DNA of 19,495 bases from Dialister sp. UBA734 (GTDB taxonomy: Bacteria > Bacillota > Negativicutes > Veillonellales > Dialisteraceae). The stretch spans positions 1 through 19,495 of the forward strand of contig DBLC01000168.1 of assembly GCA_002297935.1 (NCBI GenBank). The letters run 5' to 3'. The translations under genes and the position numbers were made by a program. Below the pieces are notes generated by a model. The model saw only the letters and a list, made by a program, of their open reading frames with translations. It was not told the DNA's origin and searched no databases. Below, piece after piece: positions 13,969 through 19,495 of the stretch (within the stretch, counting starts at the first letter, position 1; every line of letters begins with the position of its first letter).

Positions 13969-14976
13969 CTATCCATTCCCCACCACCGTCTTGACCAATT
14001 TCTCCCGTTCTCGTTCACTGATCCCTTTCAGTTGGTAAATGGCTTGTTTCATGGTGCGCATGTGCTGCAGGCCCATTTCCATGTAGGACGGAATCTGTTC
14101 TTCTTTTCCTTCTCGAATGAGATGAGAAATCGCGGGCAGGTTGGTCATGATTTCTCTGAGTAAGTACGTTTCTTTTCCCGAGCGATACAACATTTGAGAA
14201 GCTACCGCTGCCAGATTGGACGCCAAGAGGCTGCGGATGTCCCGTTCTCGTTCCGATGGAAAGGCGTGGATGATGCGGCCGATGGCATCTTTCGCCCGGG
14301 TCGTATGAAGAGTGCCCAAAACCAGGTGTCCCGTTTCTGCCGCCGTCAAAGCGGCCCCTATGGTTTCTGCTTCTCGCATTTCTCCCAACACAATCACATC
14401 TGGGTCTTCTCGCAGTGCTTCTTGGATGCCATGGGGAAAGTCCACCACATCTCGTCCGATTTCCCGTTGGTGCACCAATGCTTTGTCGGAAGAAATTTCA
14501 TATTCCACCGGGTCTTCTAAGGTGATGATATGGCAAGGCCGTTTCTGGCTGATCCAGGTGGTGATGCGGGCCAAGGTGGTGCTCTTCCCACTGCCCGACG
14601 CGCCGGTAATGAGTACCAGCCCATGCTCTAAGGCTCCTATTTTTTCAATCCATCCCTGGTCGGGGTCGCTGCCGCAACTGGCAAGCACCGGCAGGATACG
14701 GAGTGCCGCCGCCCATTTTCCGCCGCTTCGATAGATGTGCAGGCGAATCCTCGTATTTCCTATAGAAAAACTGCTGTCACATCCGCCGGTTTTGGCAAAT
14801 AGGTCTTTCTGCTTCTCGGTCACGTAGTTTTGAAACAGTTCCTCGAAATCTTCGTGGGTGGCCATGTCTTTGCCTTTTTTCAGATTTCCATATTGGCGAA
14901 CCATGACCGGAGATTCTTCTGTGATATGAATATCAGTGATCCCTGTATGGGTTGTAATGATTTTTTCTATATCCAT
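13969..14976 (-). CDS. pilT: PilT-type retraction/secretion ATPase (335 aa)
   Basis: Hexameric cytoplasmic ATPase of the type IV pilus retraction family. The chosen start (14976, MDIEKI) has GGGGAGG just upstream and overlaps the end of pilB by 10 bases, which suggests translational coupling; a start at 15024 would overlap by 58. The Walker A motif GASGSGKST is at residues 125-133, the Asp box THE-type segment LEDPVEYE follows, and Walker B is DVIVLGEMRE with a His box GHLVLGTLHT. The length matches PilT (about 345). In competence systems a retraction ATPase is optional, so its presence with pilB points to true pili. Confidence 0.92.
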   Translation of the reverse strand: MDIEKIITTHTGITDIHITEESPVMVRQYGNLKKGKDMATHEDFEELFQNYVTEKQKDLFAKTGGCDSSFSIGNTRIRLHIYRSGGKWAAALRILPVLASCGSDPDQGWIEKIGALEHGLVLITGASGSGKSTTLARITTWISQKRPCHIITLEDPVEYEISSDKALVHQREIGRDVVDFPHGIQEALREDPDVIVLGEMREAETIGAALTAAETGHLVLGTLHTTRAKDAIGRIIHAFPSERERDIRSLLASNLAAVASQMLYRSGKETYLLREIMTNLPAISHLIREGKEEQIPSYMEMGLQHMRTMKQAIYQLKGISEREREKLVKTVVGNG

Positions 14977-16154
14977 GATGCCTCCCCAGCCAGCAGCTGC
15001 CCGGCCGACGCCGGCGAAATCCAACCTTGCTCCATCATCACCAGCGCGGTTTCTCCCATGGTGCGTCGGCCCTTTCGCTTCATGGCCTCCCGCAGCCGGT
15101 CCACCGAAAAGTGATGATGAATCAATTCTCGTTCTTCTTTTCCGATGGCAAGCATTTCAAAGACCCCGGTCCGTCCCAAAAGACCGCTTTCCTGACAATG
15201 ACTGCAGCCTGCCGCTTCATAGACCGTTTTTCCTACACAAGAAATAGGAAGTTCATTCTGCCGGACCATTTCTTCGGTCAGTACGATTTCTTTTTTGCAA
15301 TAGGGACAAATTTTTCGCACCAGCCGCTGGGCCATCACCAATGACAGCGCTGCAGATAACAAATAAGGCGGAATCCCCATATCCATCAACCGAAGCGGCG
15401 CCGACGCCGCCCCATTGGTATGAAGCGTGGACAGCACCAAGTGTCCGGTGAGCGCCGCGTGAATGGCGATGTCAGCAGTTTCCTTATCGCGGATTTCTCC
15501 AATCATCACGATATCCGGATCTTGCCGAACCAGCGACCGAAGTCCTTCCGCAAAAGTCATGCCTGCCTTTTCATTGACCTGAATCTGCGTCACCCCGGGC
15601 AACCGATACTCCACTGGGTCCTCGATGGAAATAATGCTCACATCTTCCTGATTTAAGAGTTTCAACGCCGCATAGAGGGTTGACGTCTTGCCGCTTCCCG
15701 TAGGGCCGGTGGTGAGAATCATGCCCTGCTTTTTCTTCAACGCCCGATGAAACAATTCCTTCTGCTCCGGTAGCATCCCCAGCTCATTGTTTTCAATGAA
15801 AGAAACATGCCCTGACAGGATACGAATCACAATGGTTTCGCCATACATAGAAGGCAAAATGGAAATACGAAAATCATAGGCCACGTCCCGAATGGTTTCG
15901 GTATAACTGCCGTCCTGGGGAATCCGGCTTTCTCCCACATTCATCCGCCCCAACACCTTGGCACGGACCGAAAGCCCCGGCGCCATGGATAGCGGCAAAT
16001 GGAACCGGCTATACAAAAGACCATCCTTCCGGAAACGAACCCGCACGCCCTCTCGCCCCGGTTCAATATGGACATCACTGGCACCGTCCTGGACCGCCTG
16101 CTGGATCATCTTCCCTAAGGCCCTGTCGGCAGACACATTTCGTATTTCTTCCAT
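14967..16154 (-). CDS. pilB: PilB/GspE-type assembly ATPase, short form (395 aa)
   Basis: Cytoplasmic ATPase that powers pilus or pseudopilus extension. The ATG at 16154 follows AAGGAGGGG. It begins almost directly with the N2-like region (DGASDVHIEPG) and lacks the N-terminal MshEN/GSPII_E domain of usual PilB proteins (about 550 aa), so it is closer in size to ComGA. Walker A is GPTGSGKT (150-157), Walker B is DPDIVMIGEIRD (about 212-223), and the His box is GHLVLSTLHT. Four cysteines in two CxxC pairs (283/286 and 317/320) form the zinc site typical of GspE/PilB. Its leader probably carries PPE-11, since the best promoter lies beyond it near 16453. Confidence 0.92.
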   Translation of the reverse strand: MEEIRNVSADRALGKMIQQAVQDGASDVHIEPGREGVRVRFRKDGLLYSRFHLPLSMAPGLSVRAKVLGRMNVGESRIPQDGSYTETIRDVAYDFRISILPSMYGETIVIRILSGHVSFIENNELGMLPEQKELFHRALKKKQGMILTTGPTGSGKTSTLYAALKLLNQEDVSIISIEDPVEYRLPGVTQIQVNEKAGMTFAEGLRSLVRQDPDIVMIGEIRDKETADIAIHAALTGHLVLSTLHTNGAASAPLRLMDMGIPPYLLSAALSLVMAQRLVRKICPYCKKEIVLTEEMVRQNELPISCVGKTVYEAAGCSHCQESGLLGRTGVFEMLAIGKEERELIHHHFSVDRLREAMKRKGRRTMGETALVMMEQGWISPASAGQLLAGEASWI

Positions 16155-16198
16155 GATACCCCTCCTTGGAATACAGTGGCGTGAAACGGTTATGTTCC

Positions 16199-16422
16199 TA
16201 TTTCACGTGAAACGATCATTGGAAAGGTTATTATTTTGCTGATTTCTTCTGTGAAACATTTTCTGTTATCGAAAGCGTCAAGGTTATACAGGTTATACAA
16301 GGTTATGGGGAAATCGGTAGTCTCATAACCTTTTATAACCCTGTCGCTCACGTTTGCTATTCTATGTTAGAAATAGCACGGCGCAGAATCATAACCTTTA
16401 CTATCACGTTTCCCGTGAAACA
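16199..16422. repeat. Palindromic element PPE-11 (pilB leader)
   Basis: Left box TATTTCACGTGAAACG (16199-16214) and right box CGTTTCCCGTGAAACA (16407-16422), two mismatches each. It carries a half-parS TGTGAAACATTTTC near 16247. The core GGTTATACAAGGTTATGGGG is inverted near 16315. The two arms are of different subtypes: the left has TCTGTGAAACATTTTC, the right CTATGTTAGAAATAG. Confidence 0.85.
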
Positions 16423-16440
16423 TGACTCTCCCCACTTCCC

Positions 16441-16463
16441 TATAATATGTATATTATATCATG
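16441..16463. promoter_or_regulatory. AT palindrome with back-to-back -10 boxes
   Basis: TATAATATGTATATTATA (16441-16458) is palindromic except at its centre. Read leftward it gives an extended -10 (TGA-TATAAT, 16453-16461) that could serve pilB-pilT through a leader of about 290 nt. Read rightward it gives TATAAT at 16441. The -35 boxes are weak on both sides. Confidence 0.45.
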
Positions 16464-16488
16464 AGTTTTTCTTGTCTCCTAATTTCCA

Positions 16489-16724
16489 TGTTTCACGGGA
16501 AACATATCTCTACAGGTTATGATTCTGCTGATTTCTTCTGTGAAACATTTCCTGTTATCGCCAGTGACAAGGTTATAAAAGGTTATTGGGAAATCGGTAG
16601 TCTCATAACCTTGTATACCCCTTTTACCCCCGTCGCTCACATCTACTACGCTATGTTAGAAATGGATAAGCCGCAGAATAATAACCTTTAGCCTCACGTT
16701 TCACGTGAAACATGACTCTATCGA
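16489..16724. repeat. Palindromic element PPE-12
   Basis: Left box TGTTTCACGGGAAACA (16489-16504) and right box CGTTTCACGTGAAACA (16697-16712), one mismatch each. The left arm closely copies that of PPE-11 (TCTGTGAAACATTTCCTG), and the centre GGGAAATCGGTAGTCTCATA is shared with it, so the two are recent relatives. The flank CTCTATCG follows the right box. Confidence 0.85.
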
Positions 16725-16734
16725 AACAAGAAAT

Positions 16735-16813
16735 AAAAAAGGGTATTGGGGCGCTATATAAGTTGTGCGCCCCTTCCGCCATTACGCACTACGCACTTCG
16801 CATTACGCACTTT
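16735..16813 (+). repeat. Conserved-loop hairpin repeat (SR), copy 4, left frame of the tRNA cassette
   Basis: Stem GGGGCGC (16748-16754) with GCGCCCC (16767-16773), loop TATATAAGTTGT, and a tail of ATTACGCACTACGCACTTCG units. An inverted, nearly identical copy is at 17150-17226, on the other side of the two tRNA genes. Confidence 0.8.
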
Positions 16814-16872
16814 TACAAATAAGGTAAAAATCACCTACTCACGATGAACTTCAAAAAACTTCAAAAAAGTGC

Positions 16873-16901
16873 TTGCAATTTTCATACTCGTCTGTTATTA
16901 T
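16873..16901 (+). promoter_or_regulatory. tRNA operon promoter
   Basis: TTGCAA (16873-16878), 17-bp spacer, TATTAT (16896-16901). The first tRNA begins 42 bases further on. Confidence 0.75.
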
Positions 16902-16943
16902 ATACAAGTCACATGGATACAGACTTCCATCAAACAAACCTAT

Positions 16944-17019
16944 AGGGGCATAGCGCAATTGATAGAGCAACGGTCTCCAAAACCGTAGGTTGGGGGTTTG
17001 AGTCCCTCTGCCCCTGCCA
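16944..17019 (+). tRNA. tRNA-Trp (anticodon CCA)
   Basis: The acceptor arms AGGGGCA (16944-16950) and TGCCCCT (17009-17015) pair fully, with discriminator G and encoded CCA. The anticodon arm ACGGT-CTCCAAA-ACCGT carries CCA at positions 34-36. The T arm is GGGGG-TTTGAGT-CCCTC with one wobble. It is 76 nt long and read with the next tRNA from one promoter. Confidence 0.95.
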
Positions 17020-17022
17020 CAT

Positions 17023-17099
17023 GGCCCAATAGCTCAGCTGGATAGAGCACTTGACTACGAATCAAGGTGTCGGGAGTTCGAATCTCTCTTGGGTCACCA
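17023..17099 (+). tRNA. tRNA-Arg (anticodon ACG)
   Basis: Acceptor arms GGCCCAA (17023-17029) and TTGGGTC (17089-17095), discriminator A and encoded CCA. The anticodon arm CTTGA-CTACGAA-TCAAG gives ACG; A34 is normally edited to inosine by TadA. It is 77 nt long and begins three bases after tRNA-Trp. Confidence 0.95.
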
Positions 17100-17103
17100 A
17101 ACG

Positions 17104-17136
17104 AAAAGCACGGTACTTTTGGTATCGTGCTTTTTT
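17104..17136 (+). terminator. tRNA operon terminator
   Basis: AAAAGCACGGTAC (17104-17116) pairs with GTATCGTGCTTTT (17122-17134, one wobble) and ends in a T run. Confidence 0.9.
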
Positions 17137-17149
17137 CGTGCTACTTTAA

Positions 17150-17226
17150 AAATGCGTAATGCGAAGTGCGTGGTGCGTAATGGTGGAAGGGGCGCACAAC
17201 TTATATAGCGCCCCAATACCCCTTAT
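17150..17226 (-). repeat. Conserved-loop hairpin repeat (SR), copy 5, right frame of the tRNA cassette
   Basis: The reverse complement of SR copy 4: stem 17189-17195 with 17208-17214, loop ACAACTTATATA on this strand, and a tail of TGCGTAATGCGAAGTGCG. The inverted pair spans roughly 75 bp with only a few mismatches. Confidence 0.8.
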
Positions 17227-17256
17227 TTATATGAGTCATGAGATTAGATCGAGAAA

Positions 17257-17485
17257 TGTTTCACATGAAACAATGTATAAGATAGGAATGTTATGATTCT
17301 GCTGATTCCTTCGGCGAAACATGTCCTTCTATCGCAAGTGACGAGGTAAAAAAAGGTTATAAGATGTTATGGGAAAGACGATATCCCCATAACCTTTTTT
17401 AACCTTATCTCTATCCATTCTATTTTTATGTCAGAAAGTAGAAAGCAGCACAATAATAACCTTTATCATCATGTTTCATGAAACA
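17257..17485. repeat. Palindromic element PPE-13
   Basis: The left box TGTTTCACATGAAACA (17257-17272) has one mismatch. The right box TGTTTCATGAAACA (17472-17485) has lost the two central bases but is still a palindrome. The arms are more worn than in other copies (GGTTATAAGATGTTATGGG). Confidence 0.8.
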
Positions 17486-17506
17486 GAAAAACCGCCCTAC
17501 CCTAGC

Positions 17507-17558
17507 AATGCTATTAGTGTCACAGCCACTAGCTCTTAGCAACTAGCTGCTAGCCAGT
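17507..17558. repeat. CTAG-rich repeat remnant
   Basis: Short CTAGC/TAGCAACTAG units resemble the CTAG repeats that bound the first gene, but no clear inverted partner is seen. Low confidence as a family member. Confidence 0.35.
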
Positions 17559-17587
17559 TATTCCCATATTATTTTAATAGCTTATCA

Positions 17588-17632
17588 GGCAACAAAAAAG
17601 ACGGTATTTGGCAGTCCGTCTTTTTTGTTGCC
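17588..17632. terminator. Strong bidirectional terminator-like hairpin
   Basis: A perfect 17-bp stem (17588-17604 with 17616-17632) has an A run in one arm and a T run in the other. No gene ends directly beside it. On the minus strand it lies beyond rnhA and PPE-14 and may stop rnhA read-through. Confidence 0.7.
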
Positions 17633-17684
17633 CCAAGGGCTTCATTGATTTCCATTTGTATTGTATCACTAGCTTTTCTAAAAG

Positions 17685-17857
17685 AGAAGCTCTCACGAGA
17701 AAACAAAAGTGAAATAGTTATAAAAGGTTATGATACTAACGGTATCCCCATAACCCTTTATAACCTTTATAACCTTGTCTCTATCCATTCTATTTCTATG
17801 TTAGAAAGTAGAAAGCAGCAAAATAATAACCTTCATTGTCATGTTTCCCGTGAAACA
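17685..17857. repeat. Degenerate palindromic element PPE-14
   Basis: The right half is intact (CCATAACCCTTTATAACC, CTATGTTAGAAAGTAG, GCAAAATAATAACC) and ends in TGTTTCCCGTGAAACA (17842-17857), one mismatch. The left half is short and the left parS box is not recognisable. The right half is nearly the same as in PPE-13. Confidence 0.7.
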
Positions 17858-17878
17858 TTTCCCTTGCGGCCCCACGAG

Positions 17879-18643
17879 TTACCGTTTAAACCGAAAAGCC
17901 TCTTTTTTCGCCAGCTGATCACACAGTTCATTGTACTGGGTACCTACGTGGCCTTTGACCCATTCAAAGACGATGTGATGGGAGTCCATGAGACGAATCA
18001 GGCCGGTCCAGAGGTCTTTGTTCAGCACCGCTGTACCCTGAGAAGTTTTCCAGCCGTTTCGTTTCCATTTATCCACCCAATGGTTCATGAAAGCCCGCTG
18101 CAGGTACTTGCTGTCGGTGTGAAATACAATGTGATGACAGTTGCCATCGTTTAGGACTTTCAGGGCTTCATAAGCGGCCCGAAGTTCCATGCGATTGTTG
18201 GTGGAGGATGGTTCACCGCCGGTGACGCGGAGCAGTTCTTTATTTCCCTCTTCTGTCAAAAAGACCGCCGCAAAGCCGCCAGGGCCATTGGGATTGACCA
18301 AGCAGGATCCATCGGTGAAAATAGTGAGTTTTTCCGGCAATGCCCAGGTCATATGAACTCCATCGTAAGAAAGAATACTATCATCCATGGGATGGATATG
18401 CGGCGGATAGGCTTTTTCTGCATCGGCAATGGCCATACCGGTCACTTTGGAAACAGTCTGCTTCGGTGCTTCTTTCACCGGTTTCCCATACCAGGCTTCC
18501 GCTTCTTCTTTGGTCACAAACCCTTTGAACACGGCGCCCGCAAAGCCCTGCACCTGTTTCTGACAATCCGGCCAGTTATAATACACCCCAGGCTGCTTGC
18601 CCCGCTTCACCACGTAATATTTCTTCTTACCGCCTTGTTTCAC
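17879..18643 (-). CDS. rnhA: Ribonuclease HI with N-terminal hybrid-binding domain (254 aa)
   Basis: It cleaves the RNA strand of RNA-DNA hybrids such as R-loops and primers. Residues about 6-55 (KKYYVVKRGKQPGVYYNW, FKGFVTKEEAEAWYG) are the RNase H1 N-terminal RNA-DNA hybrid-binding domain. The catalytic domain begins near 105 with Asp111 (FTDGS), Glu153 (NRMELRA), Asp177 (HTDSKY) and Asp242 (NELCDQLA), all four acidic residues present. The GTG at 18643 is preferred: AAAGGAG lies 10 bases upstream and the N-terminus then matches the family. An ATG at 18688 would add 15 residues but has no ribosome binding site and sits in a repeat end. The start lies in the middle of a perfect parS box (18636-18651). 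Confidence 0.93.
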   Translation of the reverse strand: MKQGGKKKYYVVKRGKQPGVYYNWPDCQKQVQGFAGAVFKGFVTKEEAEAWYGKPVKEAPKQTVSKVTGMAIADAEKAYPPHIHPMDDSILSYDGVHMTWALPEKLTIFTDGSCLVNPNGPGGFAAVFLTEEGNKELLRVTGGEPSSTNNRMELRAAYEALKVLNDGNCHHIVFHTDSKYLQRAFMNHWVDKWKRNGWKTSQGTAVLNKDLWTGLIRLMDSHHIVFEWVKGHVGTQYNELCDQLAKKEAFRFKR

Positions 18644-18651
18644 GTGAAACA
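18636..18651. promoter_or_regulatory. Perfect parS-like site over the rnhA start
   Basis: Exact TGTTTCACGTGAAACA. Its centre is the GTG proposed as the rnhA start, and the rnhA ribosome binding site lies 2 bases beyond it. It is 36 bases from the next box (18688-18703) and is not itself an element end. Confidence 0.75.
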
Positions 18652-18675
18652 CGCTCCTTTGCTTTTCTTCGTTTA

Positions 18676-18935
18676 CAGATAGAGTCATGTTTCACGGGAA
18701 ACGTTACATAAAAAGGTTATTATTTTGCTGCTTTCTATTTCTAACATCGGGATATTTTTGCTAGTAACAAGGTTATACAGGTTATAAAAAGGTTATGGGA
18801 AAACTGGTAGCCTCATAACCTTTTATACCCCTATTTAACCTTGTCACTAGCCATACATTTTCTTTGTTAGAAAATCAAGTCAGCAAAATGATAACCTTTC
18901 ACAGTATCGTTTCCCGTGAAACATGACTCTGCCCA
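18676..18935. repeat. Palindromic element PPE-15
   Basis: Left box TGTTTCACGGGAAACG (18688-18703) and right box CGTTTCCCGTGAAACA (18908-18923), two mismatches each and exact reverse complements of one another. The core GGTTATAAAAAGGTTATGGG is inverted near 18810. The outer flanks AGATAGAG and CTCTGCCC belong to the inverted ends. The next gene's stop codon follows at once. Confidence 0.88.
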
Positions 18936-18936
18936 A

Positions 18937-19185
18937 TTATATATCTCCCTGTTTTTTATAGGCGCCCCCGTCGGCGATGTCTTCCATCTTTTGGGTGTGA
19001 CGCAATTTCCGATTCAGCTGGGTACGGATTTTTTTCTTGGCCCCTTTGTGCGTGGAAATACTGAGCTCTGTCTGGTTTTCCCTTTCTTCTGCTTCCCAGA
19101 TCTTTTCTACCTTTTCCTTCCCGTACATCTTCCGGGCATACTGGTTCAATCGTGTTTCTTTGGTTACTTTCTGTGGTCTTTTCAT
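18937..19185 (-). CDS. Small basic protein of unknown function (82 aa)
   Basis: I do not recognise this protein. It is strongly charged and rich in Lys, Arg and Glu, with no membrane segment or signal peptide. The segment from about residue 8 to 38 (RLNQYARKMYGKEKVEKIWE) looks helical. The tail is glycine- and lysine-containing. The start at 19185 has AAAGGA upstream and a credible promoter 27 bases before that, so it is probably a real single gene. Highly charged small proteins of this kind often bind nucleic acid or ribosomes, but nothing specific supports that here. Confidence 0.7.
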   Translation of the reverse strand: MKRPQKVTKETRLNQYARKMYGKEKVEKIWEAEERENQTELSISTHKGAKKKIRTQLNRKLRHTQKMEDIADGGAYKKQGDI

Positions 19186-19218
19186 TTCCAGCGTCCTTTC
19201 CGTCCCAAATATGTTCCT

Positions 19219-19247
19219 ATGGTATCATCCCACGCGGGAAGTGTCTA
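19219..19247 (-). promoter_or_regulatory. Promoter of the 82-aa gene
   Basis: On the minus strand TAGACA (19242-19247) matches five of six -35 bases. A 17-bp spacer leads to TACCAT (19219-19224), four of six. The predicted leader is about 27 nt. Confidence 0.6.
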
Positions 19248-19275
19248 GACTAAAAAGCAGTTACGGCTATCATTA

Positions 19276-19495
19276 TATTTCCCGTAAAACATTTATAAAA
19301 GGTTATCATTCTGCTGAATTGTATTTCTAACATAGAATCTTGAACGTGAGTAACAGGGGGTAAAAGGGTTATAAAAGGTTATGAGACTATCGATTTTCCC
19401 ATAACCTTTTATAACCTGTATAACCTTGTCGCTATCGCAAACATCTCTATGTTAGAAATAGAAAGCAGCACAATCTTAGTGTAAAATTTTACTCG
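19276..19495. repeat. Palindromic element PPE-16, cut by the window end
   Basis: The left box TATTTCCCGTAAAACA (19276-19291) is degenerate (three mismatches). The arms GGTTATCATTCTGCTG, CTATGTTAGAAATAG and the core GGTTATAAAAGGTTATGAG are all present. The right box would lie at or beyond the window edge; the last bases do not show it. Confidence 0.75.

Noticed and set aside
16735..17226. Composite transposon around the tRNA genes
   Set aside because: No transposase or integrase frame lies inside and no target duplication is evident, so only an inverted-repeat cassette is claimed.

Overview
The window looks like chromosomal DNA of a Firmicute: strong AGGAGG-type ribosome binding sites, CCA-encoding tRNA genes, extended -10 promoters, mid GC. 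The gene set would fit a Negativicute, but the genus cannot be settled from sequence alone. Genes fill about two thirds of the window; the rest is unusually rich in ordered repeats.

Layout: (1) 1-534, repeats, then a SAP-like hypothetical gene (535-1695) inside a cassette bounded by 25-bp inverted repeats. (2) 1808-2817, two long palindromic elements around a small type I toxin-antitoxin locus (toxin 2133-2216). (3) gltB (minus, 2815-7368) with a long leader that contains a terminator-like hairpin and a CTGAG palindrome. (4) 7637-8830, more elements and a second toxin-antitoxin locus (toxin 8217-8306). (5) Minus-strand tex, a HAD phosphatase, pilC, pilT and pilB, with palindromic elements in every real gap. 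(6) A tRNA-Trp/tRNA-Arg pair (plus) framed by inverted copies of a hairpin repeat. (7) Minus-strand rnhA and an 82-residue unknown protein.

The dominant signal is a family of about 16 palindromic elements, here called PPEs (parS-bounded palindromic elements), about 225-245 bp each. They occupy nearly every intergenic gap. Each ends in a 16-bp parS-like box, the ParB binding site TGTTTCACGTGAAACA. I count about 31 parS-like boxes: 7 perfect, 13 with one mismatch and the rest weaker. Neighbouring PPEs may share one box. Boxes also lie outside PPEs: on the -35 of both toxin promoters at identical spacing, over the probable start codon of rnhA, and inside gltB.

The two toxin loci show the plan of the Fst/par type I systems: a 27-29 residue one-helix peptide, a leader able to hide the ribosome binding site, a bidirectional terminator, a convergent antisense promoter, and locus-specific direct repeats. 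These repeats would let the antisense RNA pair with the toxin start region. parS-like boxes flank both the toxin and the antisense promoter, which suggests a link between a chromosome-partition protein and toxin expression. That link is inference. No parA, parB, noc, dnaA or gltD gene is in the window.
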